Source of the DNA: a virus
Reading direction: 5' to 3' (one strand)
IMG/VR virus record: IMGVR_UViG_3300046516_001277
Coordinates: 1 to 46,240 of that record
DNA: 46,240 bases
The notes under the pieces were generated by a model that saw only the letters and a list, made by a program, of their open reading frames with translations, did not search any database and was not told the DNA's origin. The translations under genes were made by a program, and so were the position numbers. Positions within the stretch are counted from its first letter, which is position 1. Each line of letters begins with the position of its first letter. Shown here one piece after another: positions 35,897 to 46,000 of the stretch.

Positions 35897-37957
35897 GTGG
35901 ATAGCTTTGCCCAATCGTCGGACGGCGTTGAACTCATCGCCAACGGAATCGATCCGGTATTGAGGTGGGACGGTTATTCGACCGTGGCGACACCGGCCGG
36001 TGTGACGGCCCCGACGGCGGCGCTGACCCTGGCGGCATCCGGGGTGGGCGCGATCAACGGACAGTATTTCGGGTGGGTGCGATTCGTCGATAGTTTCGGC
36101 AACGTCTCGAACCTCTCGCCAATCTCCGCACAAGCCAACGCGATTAACGCCTCGACGTTCACATACACCAACGTCCCGGTACCGACGCAAAGCACGGTGG
36201 TACGGCGTCAGCTTATCCGCAACACGAACGGTTCGATCGGGGCGGACAATCCTCAACACCTGGCCGACGTGAACGTGGCCTACGTCGACATCGATACGAC
36301 GGACCTCGGCAGTACGACGTTCACCTCGACCCGGCTCGACCCCAACTTGGCGACTCAGGAATCGGTAGACATCGACGTGGCCTCCATCATCAACGGTGTG
36401 CCGCCCGACTATAAGCCGTTCCTGGCCTGGCATCAAAACCGGATGTATTTCCTCGGCGTTGAACCCTACGTCGACGGCTCGGTGCTCGTCACCTTCGGCT
36501 CGAACCAGGTCCAGGGCTACGGTACCGAATGGAAAGCGACGTTCGTGAATCGGCTCTTCTATACTCCGAACGCTTCCCAGAGTTACACGATCGTCGCGGT
36601 CGACCTGGTGAATCAGAGACTCACGCTCGATTCGAACTACTCGGCCGCAACCGATAATTGGGCTCAGTATTCCATCAAGCCGGTTCCGGGTGAGGAGAAC
36701 GCCTTCCAGTGGTCTCAGCCCAACAACGCGGAAGCTTGCAATCCCGAAGACGTTCAAACTCTGCCCGAGGACGGTGATCGTCCGACGGGCCTCATGAACT
36801 ACGGCTCGTACCTGTACTTCTTCAAGACGAAGCACATGTACCGGCTCATCGTCATGGGTGACCCGGCGACCGACTCCAGGCTATTCCTCGCCTTGAACCG
36901 TGGGTCCATCAACAATCGATCCTGGGTCGTGGTCGATGAAGTCTGTTACCTCATGGATCAGGGGGGTATCTATGCCTACCGGGGCGACGATCAGGGACAG
37001 AATGTTTCGACCCCGATCAACGATATGTTCACGACCATTCCCGGTACCGGGCCAAAAATCAACTGGAATGCGAGTCGATACTTTCATTCGTGCCACTCAC
37101 CGAATGAAGAGGTGGTCCGGTGGTTCGTGGCCCTGGCCAGCGACTTCCTTCCGCGTCATCAAATCGTGTACGCCTACAAGCTGGACAAGATCTGGATCGA
37201 ACGCATTCCGGCTCGTACCGGTGCTTCGGTGCTTTCCAGGATCGGCCTGGTGACGGGTACGATCGCACAAGGAACCCAACAGTATTACGTCGGCTCGGCC
37301 GGCGCTCGAGTATTGGCACCCGGCGGCACGGCCCTCGACGGCAATCCGACCGGCGGCAATCCGCGGGGCCAAGCAACCTCGGCCGGCTGGCTGAGCCTGA
37401 CCGACGTGAATGCGAACTTCTCGCCGGACATGGTGAACTGCCCGGTGAGTATCACGAAGGGTAAAGGGAGGGGACAGTACCGTATCATCACGGCCCAAAC
37501 TCAGAACCGGCTTACACTCGATCGACCCTGGCTCTCGAAACCGGATTCAAGCTCGAAGTATTGCGTAGGGGGAGTGCCGTTCTCCTTTGCCAGCCAACGC
37601 CTCCGGTGGGCGGCGGCCGAGGCGATGAGCGCCCGAGGGGTGGAGATTGAATTCGAACCGAACAAGGCCCCGAACGAATTGCGGGTGGCTCTCGCTCCCG
37701 ACTTCTCCCCTCCCCTCGCCGTGGCGTGGCCGATCGACAAGGGCATCCGGGATGACGTCACGGCCGCGGTGGGTGACAACGCACAGTACGTCGACCTCAC
37801 GAAGATAGCCGGGCATACCCTCCTGCAAGCCGACTCCTACCGGGAGGGGACGGTTGACGGCTCGACGGGCCGGACGACTCGGCTTATCCTGAGCGGGGTT
37901 GCGAACGAAGAGCAAGTTCGGATCGGGAACACGATCGTTACCGGGGCCACGGGATGA
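35897..37957 (+). CDS. Tail nozzle / tubular-B-like beta-propeller protein, 686 aa
   Basis: GTG at 35897 with GCGGAG. Repeated propeller-blade text: FLAWHQNRMYFLGVEPYVDG, LMNYGSYLYFFKTKHMYRLI (about residues 300-319), VVVDEVCYLMDQGGIYAYRG (about 341-360) and HQIVYAYKLDKIWIERIPAR. The first ~100 residues are beta domains. This combination and length match the nozzle of podovirus tails (T7 gp12-like, P22 gp10-like), which prolongs the DNA channel after the connector. The 341-residue leftward frame across this gene is a shadow. Confidence 0.72.
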   Translation: MDSFAQSSDGVELIANGIDPVLRWDGYSTVATPAGVTAPTAALTLAASGVGAINGQYFGWVRFVDSFGNVSNLSPISAQANAINASTFTYTNVPVPTQSTVVRRQLIRNTNGSIGADNPQHLADVNVAYVDIDTTDLGSTTFTSTRLDPNLATQESVDIDVASIINGVPPDYKPFLAWHQNRMYFLGVEPYVDGSVLVTFGSNQVQGYGTEWKATFVNRLFYTPNASQSYTIVAVDLVNQRLTLDSNYSAATDNWAQYSIKPVPGEENAFQWSQPNNAEACNPEDVQTLPEDGDRPTGLMNYGSYLYFFKTKHMYRLIVMGDPATDSRLFLALNRGSINNRSWVVVDEVCYLMDQGGIYAYRGDDQGQNVSTPINDMFTTIPGTGPKINWNASRYFHSCHSPNEEVVRWFVALASDFLPRHQIVYAYKLDKIWIERIPARTGASVLSRIGLVTGTIAQGTQQYYVGSAGARVLAPGGTALDGNPTGGNPRGQATSAGWLSLTDVNANFSPDMVNCPVSITKGKGRGQYRIITAQTQNRLTLDRPWLSKPDSSSKYCVGGVPFSFASQRLRWAAAEAMSARGVEIEFEPNKAPNELRVALAPDFSPPLAVAWPIDKGIRDDVTAAVGDNAQYVDLTKIAGHTLLQADSYREGTVDGSTGRTTRLILSGVANEEQVRIGNTIVTGATG

Positions 37958-38496
37958 GTCAACTCCTTACCAGTGACGACCTGGCCGGCATCCTCCGGGA
38001 GAAGTACGGCGGGGACGGCGGAACGCTCCGGCTCGCCGAGGTGCTGGTGGAGGTTTTCGGACGGGCCCGGCCTGATGGGGTGTCGGTCAGCGGGCCGGTG
38101 ACCATTCAACAGCCGGCGGCCAACGTACCGGCCCTCCAGGTAGTCTCTTTCCCCAACGCAACGGTACCGGCATTCTCGGGCGGCGGGGGTGGCGGCGGCC
38201 TGAACCCGGGGCAGGTCACCTTCCCGACTCCCCCAGACCCGGCCGCGTTACCGATTGCGTTCTCTGTCATCCTGTACGGGATTGTGATAAGCGGTTCGGG
38301 ACAGGATTATCTTGTCCAGTGTTTTGCCGGCGACCCGAACGTCTACACGGCCCTCGGCAACTTCCCGGTGAAGCAAACTCAGATTGACCCGCTCGAAACG
38401 ATCGACCCGTTGACCGAGGTGTTCGTCTGGGCCCCGATCAACGCGGGGAACGTCATCGGTCAAATGCGAATGCTTTACCCCGTGTTTCTTCCATGA
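37954..38496 (+). CDS. Hypothetical structural protein with glycine linker, 180 aa
   Basis: ATG at 37954 in an ATGA overlap with the nozzle gene. The first half is helical and then beta (LTSDDLAGILREKYGGDGGT, VVSFPNATVPAF), followed by a seven-Gly linker (SGGGGGGGLNPG) and a second domain (IAFSVILYGIVISGSGQDYL to MLYPVFLP). The end overlaps the next gene by four bases. Probably a tail-tip or knob component; no named family. Confidence 0.6.
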   Translation: MSQLLTSDDLAGILREKYGGDGGTLRLAEVLVEVFGRARPDGVSVSGPVTIQQPAANVPALQVVSFPNATVPAFSGGGGGGGLNPGQVTFPTPPDPAALPIAFSVILYGIVISGSGQDYLVQCFAGDPNVYTALGNFPVKQTQIDPLETIDPLTEVFVWAPINAGNVIGQMRMLYPVFLP

Positions 38497-39569
38497 TTAA
38501 CAAGTATTCGGCTCTCCGCGGGTGCGTGGGCACGTTCGATTGCACCGTTGCCGATCGACCCTTACCCGTGGACATTCGACCGGTACCGGGGACCGTTCCG
38601 CCAGTCGGCGGCCACGGCGGCATGTTCTTTCGGTACCAGGATTCGACCGGACAGAAGTACGTCCCGCTCAAAGTCCCTCCGAAGTCTGCGCCGTACGCCA
38701 CGCGACACAACCTCATCCGAAACGGCAACCAAGCCCTCCTGGGGCAAGATCCTTTCGACGTCGACAACGCGGGCGGCCCGTACTACCTCTCTCCGTCCGG
38801 GTGGGCTCAACCTTTCCGAGTTCCGCGGGTGCCGCGGTCGCTCGTCTTGCTCGGAAGCGTTCTCGTCACGAATACCGACTTTCAAACCCAACTCGCCACG
38901 ATCCTCGGACCGCTCCAGGACATGAACGTCGATGTCTACACGATCCAGGGATTCGTACGTTTCTCCTCGGCGGTGCCGATGACCGACGTGAACTATGACG
39001 ACGTGTTGCTCACCACCTCGGCCGGTGGGATAAGCCCGAAATTCGGTTCGATGGTACCGGTGTCGCCTTCCGATCTGACCGGGGGTGACGTCATGTACGC
39101 GGCCGTGGGCTCGGACCTCTCGGGTTACCTCAACGGCGAACTCGACGGGAATATCGACTCCAACCCGGCAAGCCCCACCTTTGGCCAAGTCCTTTGGTCG
39201 TCTCAGTCGGGTGATGACCCGGGCTACCTGTTCATCCTGAAAAACATTACGTCTCCAAACTTCAGCGAAACGATTACCATTCTCGGGACTGCGCCGTTCG
39301 GGGTGAACTACTGCCAGAACTCGCCGCAAGCCCTGGACGAAGCGAATGCCCTTATCGCGGTGTCGGCCCGGTGTCGCAAGTTTGCCTTTGACGTTTACGG
39401 CAATACGGACGACCCGGGGGTGGCGAGTGGGATACCGAAACTGACTGTGGCGGAAGCCGACCTGGCCTTCAGAAACGGTGTGCCGGGAACCTTTTACACC
39501 TACGCTTTGAGTGATTCCATTTCCCTTGCCAACGCAATCGTGGCCAACGCTCTCGCCTTCTTCTCCTGA
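38493..39569 (+). CDS. Hypothetical structural protein, 358 aa
   Basis: ATG at 38493 in an ATGA overlap. A region rich in Pro and beta (MFFRYQDSTGQKYVPLKVPP) is followed by a mixed alpha/beta body (LVLLGSVLVTNTDFQTQLAT, VDVYTIQGFVRFSSAVPMTD and DPGYLFILKNITSPNFSETI) and a C-terminal helix (ISLANAIVANALAFFS). Cysteines at about 11, 17, 283 and 300. Virion tail or fibre protein by context; not recognised. Confidence 0.6.
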   Translation: MINKYSALRGCVGTFDCTVADRPLPVDIRPVPGTVPPVGGHGGMFFRYQDSTGQKYVPLKVPPKSAPYATRHNLIRNGNQALLGQDPFDVDNAGGPYYLSPSGWAQPFRVPRVPRSLVLLGSVLVTNTDFQTQLATILGPLQDMNVDVYTIQGFVRFSSAVPMTDVNYDDVLLTTSAGGISPKFGSMVPVSPSDLTGGDVMYAAVGSDLSGYLNGELDGNIDSNPASPTFGQVLWSSQSGDDPGYLFILKNITSPNFSETITILGTAPFGVNYCQNSPQALDEANALIAVSARCRKFAFDVYGNTDDPGVASGIPKLTVAEADLAFRNGVPGTFYTYALSDSISLANAIVANALAFFS

Positions 39570-39594
39570 CCTCGACTGCCGTTCGTGATACACT
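39566..39594 (+). promoter_or_regulatory. Candidate promoter of internal virion genes
   Basis: CTGACC (39566-39571), a 17-nt spacer and TACACT (39589-39594) preceded by TGA as an extended -10 (TGATACACT). Each box matches sigma-70 in four of six positions. It lies in the gap between the tail and internal virion genes, 26 nt before the next start. Weak on sequence alone. Confidence 0.25.
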
Positions 39595-39619
39595 TTCCCC
39601 AACAAGGGAGGGTGCAGGT

Positions 39620-40261
39620 ATGGCTTTCAACAACATGAACACGGACCAGGCCGGGCAGTACGGCTACTCCGCGGGTGCGGCCCCAGGCTCGGTCCAGCGA
39701 CAATTCCTGGCGAATCCTTACACGCAACAGTCTCTCGACTTACAGAAGCAAGGGCAAAACTTCGGGGAAGACTTGGCACGGGCGAAGTTCGGGTTCGCTC
39801 AAAATGTGTTCGGCCAACTCATGCCAATGGCCAACTCCCTCCTGAGCACGTCCCAGGTCGGTGGCCAGACCTCGGGTATGCCTACTATCAATCGCGGGCC
39901 GATCTATTCTCAGCAGCAGCAGCAAACGGCTGTGAACGCCCAACAGGCGAATAATAACCAGTCCTACCAGACTCTTGCCCGGCAAATGGCTCAATCGAAC
40001 GCCCAGCGCGGGTTCGGTGGAAACTCGCCGGCGCTCGCGGCCCAACAGGAACAAGCGGCCCTGGCCAACGTCGGGCAGAACGCGCAGGTGGCTCGGGAAC
40101 TCCCGATGCAGTACCAACAGGCCAACGCGGACCAAACCTACCGGACCGACACCCTGGCCCAGAACCAGTGGCAGCAAGGTCAACAGGTTGACATCGCCCG
40201 CCGGCAGAACCAGCTTCAGGCGCTTCAGGCGATTCTCGGTTCGCTCGGCAATGTGACATAA
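39620..40261 (+). CDS. Gln/Asn-rich internal virion protein, 213 aa
   Basis: ATG at 39620 with GGGAGGG. Very rich in Gln, Asn and Ala (YSQQQQQTAVNAQQANNNQS, ALAAQQEQAALANVGQNAQV, QWQQGQQVDIARRQNQLQAL), all helix-forming, with few hydrophobics. Such proteins are ejected with the DNA in podoviruses (T7 gp14-like or P22 gp7/gp20-like in composition) and help form the translocation channel. The homology is compositional only. Confidence 0.6.
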   Translation: MAFNNMNTDQAGQYGYSAGAAPGSVQRQFLANPYTQQSLDLQKQGQNFGEDLARAKFGFAQNVFGQLMPMANSLLSTSQVGGQTSGMPTINRGPIYSQQQQQTAVNAQQANNNQSYQTLARQMAQSNAQRGFGGNSPALAAQQEQAALANVGQNAQVARELPMQYQQANADQTYRTDTLAQNQWQQGQQVDIARRQNQLQALQAILGSLGNVT

Positions 40262-40264
40262 ACA

Positions 40265-40302
40265 CGAAATCCTGTTATTTCGTTATTTCGAAATTCCGAA
40301 AT
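40265..40302. repeat. Cluster of ATTTCG/CGAAAT hexamers
   Basis: The 6-mer ATTTCG or its complement appears five times in 38 bp (40265-40270, 40277-40282, 40285-40290, 40289-40294, 40297-40302), including the palindrome ATTTCGAAAT (40285-40294) nested in a larger inverted repeat. The patch is AT-rich in a GC-rich genome and lies directly before the ATG at 40313. A protein-binding site or an RNA hairpin is likely; no T-tract for a terminator. Confidence 0.45.
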
Positions 40303-40312
40303 TAGGTGAATC

Positions 40313-41911
40313 ATGGCCGACCCATTAGACCCCCGAGACCCGGCAAGCCTGGCTGGCCCCTACGGAATGCTGTTCCGCGGTGGCGAGACCGAGGAAGAAA
40401 CTCGCCGTCGGATGGCGATGCAGCAACTCGCCTTCCCGCCGGCCGGCGCGCCGTACCCCGGCTCGCCACAACCGGCCGGCTTGCCTGGCATCGGAATGCC
40501 GCCGAACGCCTCACCCGAGAACCCCTTCGGACCGGGACGGAACGCTCCGGCAGCCCTCGCCGGCGCTGGGGCCCTCGCCGCGTCCGGTATGCCCGGCGGC
40601 CTCTGGGGACCATCCGGCCAGTATTCCGGCACGGCCGGATCGCCTCTTGCCGACCTCGGCGGTCAGGCTCAAGCCCTGGCCGACACCCGCGGCCCGCTTC
40701 CGCCGACCCTCCAGCCACCCGCGGGGGCTCAGGGAGTGCAATCGCTCCTCGGCCCGGCCTCCTCGGGCTGGATGACGGGTTGGGGCGCTCCGGCCCAGAC
40801 GCCGGGCGTGGTACCGGATCAGCCGACGCAATTCCCCGGCGGTGCAGCGGGTGCAGGCGCTGCGGGTGCGCCTGCTGGCAACGCTGCGGAGAATGCCCGG
40901 CAGGTGTTCAAAAACTCGTTCGAACAGAACCTTGCCAAGTTGTCGGGCGGTTCAACCTTCTCGAATCCCGATCAACAGGCGACGGCCATGAAGCTCGCCA
41001 CGGCCGAGACGGCTCCACTCCTCCAGCAAATGTCCCACGAAGCAGCGATTAAGGAAGCGGCCCTGAAGCACTCGCCCGACGCGCTGAAGGGGCAAACCCT
41101 GCTCACGCTGATGGGCGGCCTGGCCGGAAGCGGGAAAATTACTGCGACTGGAGTTCAACAGGCGATTGCTGCGGCGAATGAGGTGAGCCGATCCCTGGAC
41201 CCTGGCTCAAGCGGTGCCACGCCTGGGCCCAACAACCCTGTTGGGCCCGTAAATAAGAACCCGCCCACGCTCGATCAGTTAGCAAAAACAGATCAGTTTT
41301 TGCAGAGCGCGAATAGCTTTTTGCCAAAGGCTTTCTCGACCGGATCGGGTGTTGACGTCCACGGGAAGATAGTACCCGGACAGGCCGGGGCCCTGGAGGC
41401 GATGACTCCTGAAGCGGCCGGTACCCTCATGCAACGCCTCGGCTCTTCGGGGTTGAATCAGAATGAACAGCACGCGGTACTCGATAAGCTCATGGATTCG
41501 CCGGCTGGCCAACAGATTCGGGACGCGCTTTTAACTCGGGCCGGGGCGGAAGAATTGGCCTCCCTGGACCCTGACAAGATTCCGAAGATTGGAACGAAGT
41601 CCTGGCTCCGTAGCCGTGCGGATCAGACTCAGTTCCCGGGCGATCTGGAGATTCCCGGTGCCGGTCATTACAACATTGGTGGTAACACCATGCTACAAAG
41701 AGGGTTAAATCAGGTTGGTGCTGACGTGAACCGGGCCGGCTTGCCCTACAACCAGTTCAATTTCAACGGGCAGATTCTCCCGATCGACCAAGCTCTCAAC
41801 CCCCTTATTCCTGGGAAGCTTTCCGGCGCAAGTCCTGATGCGATAAAGAAAACCATCGACAACAACTCCGCAATCCGCGACCTTATTTTCAAACGATTCA
41901 GCACGAAGTAA
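40313..41911 (+). CDS. Internal virion protein, 532 aa
   Basis: ATG at 40313. The first ~190 residues are Pro/Gly/Ala-rich (AFPPAGAPYPGSPQPAGLPG), flexible; 190-330 is helical and Gln/Ala/Ser-rich; the C-terminal 200 residues include an alpha/beta part (GAGHYNIGGNTMLQRGLNQV) and LAKTDQFLQSANSFLPKAFS. Its position between a Gln-rich ejection-type protein and the large virion proteins suggests ejection with DNA. A GHYNIGG-type patch could fall in a lysozyme- or peptidase-like fold, but no catalytic set is clear. Confidence 0.6.
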   Translation: MADPLDPRDPASLAGPYGMLFRGGETEEETRRRMAMQQLAFPPAGAPYPGSPQPAGLPGIGMPPNASPENPFGPGRNAPAALAGAGALAASGMPGGLWGPSGQYSGTAGSPLADLGGQAQALADTRGPLPPTLQPPAGAQGVQSLLGPASSGWMTGWGAPAQTPGVVPDQPTQFPGGAAGAGAAGAPAGNAAENARQVFKNSFEQNLAKLSGGSTFSNPDQQATAMKLATAETAPLLQQMSHEAAIKEAALKHSPDALKGQTLLTLMGGLAGSGKITATGVQQAIAAANEVSRSLDPGSSGATPGPNNPVGPVNKNPPTLDQLAKTDQFLQSANSFLPKAFSTGSGVDVHGKIVPGQAGALEAMTPEAAGTLMQRLGSSGLNQNEQHAVLDKLMDSPAGQQIRDALLTRAGAEELASLDPDKIPKIGTKSWLRSRADQTQFPGDLEIPGAGHYNIGGNTMLQRGLNQVGADVNRAGLPYNQFNFNGQILPIDQALNPLIPGKLSGASPDAIKKTIDNNSAIRDLIFKRFSTK

Positions 41912-41924
41912 CCCGAGGCCAGCA

Positions 41925-43010
41925 ATGCTCGACGATATTCTCGATTACCTCGGCGGTGCCCTCGACAAACCCGGTCGTGCGGTCCGTGGCATGTTGAGCG
42001 GCAACCAGGGTGAGGGGTTGGCCGCACTCCCGTTTTCCGACAGTTTGGGCATCACAAATGAACATAACGCTGTAAGCGGAGAGGATTTACTTCATCATCT
42101 GTTCGGTTCAACCGGTTCCGAGACGGGTGACGCCATCGGCGGCTTCGCATTAGGGGCCGCTACAGACCCGCTCTCCTACCTTGGCCTGGGGATCGGTGCA
42201 AGGGCGGGATCGGCTGCTGGCAAGGGGCTGGAGGCCGCTGCGGCGGCCCGTGGGCCGGGATACAAGACCCTGGCAGAATCGCTCGCGGCCACCACTCCAG
42301 GTGACGCGAAGTACAAATTGGACTACCTTTCGTCCCACATCGGCTTTGGGAAGGCCCTGGACGAGATTCCCGAAGGCAGCAAGTACATTGGCCACGGTGC
42401 CGAGGCGATGGCCTTCCAGGCTCCCGACGGCTCCGTGGCACGGGTGGGGCGGGTTTCTCCGACGACACCGACGCGGCCGATCGATCCTGACATCTTGCCG
42501 ACGACGCGGGCCGTCGATTTCCCGTCGGATCATGGAATGGTTATGAGGGTTGAACGCGGGCCGTTCGCATCTGCCTTCAACGAAGACAATGCGGCCGACC
42601 AGGCTTTGTCAAACCTCAGAGAGAAGCTGGCCAGTCGTGGGATCGACTTCAGCGACGACCATCTTGGAAACATTGGCAAGGTTGGCGGAAGGCCGATGGT
42701 AATTGATTCGGGTGCGGTCGAAGCGCTTGGGGCTGGCGAAAGACCGATGCACACCTCGACCTACCCGGAACTCGGCCGGGGCTTTCAACAGTGGACGGCG
42801 GCCGGATCGCCGGCACCTCAGTTCGCTCCGCTCGTCACACCGAAGGCACCCGACCGCACCACCAAGTTCCTCCTCGACCTGATCGGCGGCCAGCCGGCAA
42901 TGCAACGGGCGCTCTCCGCGGGCCGCGCGGCACCAGGTTACGAATCCGCGTTCACGGCCGGCGGCGCAACCGTGGGCGGCTTTGGCGCTGCGTCCCGTTC
43001 TGCTTTCTGA
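41925..43010 (+). CDS. Virion protein with N-terminal shared module and kinase-like domain, 361 aa
   Basis: ATG at 41925. Residues 13-90 (GALDKPGRAVRGMLSG...LPFSDSLGIT...DPLSYLGLGI) recur in the following giant protein. Residues 154-275 read like a small protein-kinase-like or HipA-type fold: YIGHGAEAMAF (Gly-rich loop), SVARVGR (ATP-lysine strand-like, but Arg at that place), VMRVE, DFSDDHLGNIG (catalytic loop like D-x-H-x-x-N) and PMVIDSGAV (metal-binding loop like DFG). I have seen such phage virion kinases-like domains, role unknown. The rest is helical and Gly/Ala-rich. Expected to be injected or to line the internal core. Confidence 0.65.
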   Translation: MLDDILDYLGGALDKPGRAVRGMLSGNQGEGLAALPFSDSLGITNEHNAVSGEDLLHHLFGSTGSETGDAIGGFALGAATDPLSYLGLGIGARAGSAAGKGLEAAAAARGPGYKTLAESLAATTPGDAKYKLDYLSSHIGFGKALDEIPEGSKYIGHGAEAMAFQAPDGSVARVGRVSPTTPTRPIDPDILPTTRAVDFPSDHGMVMRVERGPFASAFNEDNAADQALSNLREKLASRGIDFSDDHLGNIGKVGGRPMVIDSGAVEALGAGERPMHTSTYPELGRGFQQWTAAGSPAPQFAPLVTPKAPDRTTKFLLDLIGGQPAMQRALSAGRAAPGYESAFTAGGATVGGFGAASRSAF

Positions 43011-43016
43011 GTAAGA

Positions 43017-43036
43017 TTCCCCCAACTCTGGGGGAA
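43017..43036 (+). promoter_or_regulatory. SD-sequestering hairpin at the start of the giant gene
   Basis: TTCCCCCA (43017-43024) and TGGGGGAA (43029-43036) form a perfect 8-bp stem with loop ACTC. The GGGGGA that would serve as Shine-Dalgarno for the ATG at 43042 (or 43036) is locked in the right arm. Folded mRNA would hide it and reduce initiation until ribosomes of the preceding gene, stop at 43010, or another factor open it. Confidence 0.5.
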
Positions 43037-43041
43037 TGAAC

Positions 43042-46000
43042 ATGGGCGGATTTTTAGATTTCTTGGATCCTGACGCCCGCGATGCGTTCCAGTCGGCCTA
43101 TCTCCGCAAACAACAAGCGAACGACCCGAGTTCGATCGGGACGGGACTATCTCCCGAGGACGAGTCTTCCTGGCTCGGCCGACGGCTCGACGAATCCCTC
43201 GGCGGCCTGTCCTACCTCGGCAAGCTCGCGGACAAGACTTTCGGCGGCCGGGCCATTCGTGGGCTGCTCGGCGGCCGTCCAGAGGAATCGCTATCCGTTC
43301 TCCCCTTCAGTGACACGCTCGGCCTGACTCACGAATCGAACGTCGTCCAGGGAACCGATCTGCTTAACAACCTCGGCCTGACGACTAAGGGTGACGACAG
43401 TTGGGAAAACCAGTTGGCCGGTTTCGGTGCCGAACTCGCCCTGGACCCGTCCACATACCTCGGCATCGGGGCCCTGACCAAAGCGGGGGAAGCGGCGGCC
43501 AAGGGCGGCCAACTCGCCGGCAAGACCTCGGAACGAATCCTGGCCGGGCAGGCGAAGCTGTTCGACGTCGGGCTTCCCTTTCAAAAGTCTCTGTTCGGTG
43601 TCGATCGCGTTCCGTTCAACATTGGTTGGCCAGACACCTCGGCGGCTATCGCCCGTAACTTCCTCGGTGTTCCCCTGGCGGCGGCGGGTACCGGCGCTCG
43701 CGCTGCGGAGAAATACCTCGGCGGCCCGGTCGACAAGGTGCTCGGCATCAATCCGGTTACCGCTCTCGGCAACGTCGGTGAAGCCGGCTACCGGCAGTTC
43801 AAGGCACTCTTCAATCAGCCGACGCAAGGTGCCACCTCCAGGGCGGGGCAGGACATTGCGGAGAGCGTACTAACGCCGAAGTACAACGAACTCGCCGATG
43901 CGGTTCGGCAGAAGTCCGCGGACATTTCCGTCGACCTGGCGAAGATCGCGGGCGACGACCCAATCAAGCAGGCGATGGCCGAACGCTTCATGGTTCGGGC
44001 GGCCGAGACTCCCGACTCGGCTCAGGTCCAGGACAAGCTTCAGCGATTCCAGCAACGGCTGGAGAACGAATCGCTCGCCAACGGTGAACGGGTGAAGGCT
44101 GCAACGCGGGCCGTCCAGGACACGACTCTTAGCGATGCTGATCGATTAAAGGCGATTGACGAAGCCCTCACCGGTTCGGGGATGAAGGACGAGTATGTTC
44201 GGAAGAACATGGATGCCCTGAAATTGATTGGTGACAAGACTCTTGCGGACGCAACGCAATTCGGACCCCAAGCGGCTCGCTTCTCCAGCATCTTCACACC
44301 CGACGAAGTGAAGCTCCTCGGCACTCACGCGCAGGAAGCCACGGACCTTACGAAAGAATGGCTCCAGTCGGAGCGGGCCGGCGGCTCGAACACTCCGAAT
44401 TTGCTCGACGTGGCCACGAACTACTTCCCGTCCCAAAAGGCGATTCTCGACAAGCAACCGAACGAGAACGTCTTCCAGTACATAAACCGGATCAAATCCG
44501 ATTTCGACGGCCGGCACGAATTCATGATGAGCCGTATCGAACCGTTCCGGGACATCCCGGGCGGCCGTGAGCGGATAAACGACCTGGCCAAAGATGCCCG
44601 GTTCTCTGGGCCCGATCGCACCATCAAGACAGACCTTGCCGCGCAGGACGCCTTGATCCCGATCCTCAGCGGGAAGACGCGGTTCCAGCTTCCGCCCGAT
44701 TCGCCGATTCTCGACAAGGCCAAAGAACTCGCCGACGTGCTTCACGACATGAACCCGGTCTACGCGAAGGAAGGTAAAGACTTCTTCGACCTCGACTTCG
44801 CCGGGAGGCTGAAGGAAAGGGGTGTCGCCAACGCGAAGGCCGTCGCGGGGCAAGACGCCGTGTACTACGGCATCGGCAAGTACGCCCAACCCTCGGCCGC
44901 GTTCCCCGAAGGCGGCGCGACGAAGGTGGTAGACCTCCTCGAAAAGCTCAAGCTCGACGGGAAGCCTCACCCGGACGCCTTCCCGACCTCCTGGACGAAC
45001 AGTTTCGACGCGGCCAAGAACCGGCTCGGATTGAACAAGGTCGACGACGTTGCCGACCTGATGGTTCCGAACGACCTGGCCCGCGACATGATGCGGTTCG
45101 GCCGGGCGTGGACGTCACCCGAAGAATTGAAGCCGGTCTTGCAAGCCTGGAGCATGATGAGCAACCTTTTCAAAACGGGCGTGACCGTTTTGTTCCCGGC
45201 GTTCCATACCCGCAACCTAGGCTCGGCACTGTTCAACATGTGGCGGGATGATGCCCTTAGCCTCCGCGGGCTCAACTCGGCGCAGAAGATGGTTCGCGGC
45301 GGCTACATGGATGAGGCGGTTGCCTCGAAGCTTTACCCGGGAATGAATCTGCGGGATGCGACCTACCAGGCCATGAAGGAACTCGCCGGCACTGACACCG
45401 CGTTGACGCAACAGTCGCGGGCCGGCGGCCTGGCCACGGGTGCCACGGCGAACCAAAGCAAGGTGAACATTCCAACCTTCAGCCCTCAGCCCGAGACGAT
45501 CGGGGCCATGCTGAACCGGTGGGGCCGGGGATTGCTCCCCGAAGATACACAGTGGGAAACGATTCGGAAGGGCTACAACCCGTTCGGCGTCAAGGGAGTG
45601 GCCGGCACCGAGGATACGAACATTCTGATTCAGCGGGCTCGGCAGGTTCAGAACTCGATTGAGGATACCGTTCGGACGGCTCACTACCTGGAAAAGAGAT
45701 TGCAGGGTGCCGACGTGCTGGAGGCGTCAGCCAGCGCCAAGAAGTTCCACAACGACTACAACCCCGAGACCTTCACGGCATTCGAAAACAAATGGATGAA
45801 GTCTCTCCTACCCTGGTATAGCTTCAGCCGCAAGAACCTTCCGCCGATCCTCGAACAACTCGCCAGCGAACCGGGCAAGATCACCGGGGCAACGCGGTTG
45901 GTGTCCGGCGTACGCGACCCGTCCGACTTCGTTCCGTCGTTTATCGGCGAAGGGGCATCGATCCCGATCCCCGGCGCTCCCGAAGGACAGCAGCGGTATA

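Noticed and set aside
35810-36835. Leftward 341-codon frame
   Set aside because: Antisense shadow of the nozzle-like gene.
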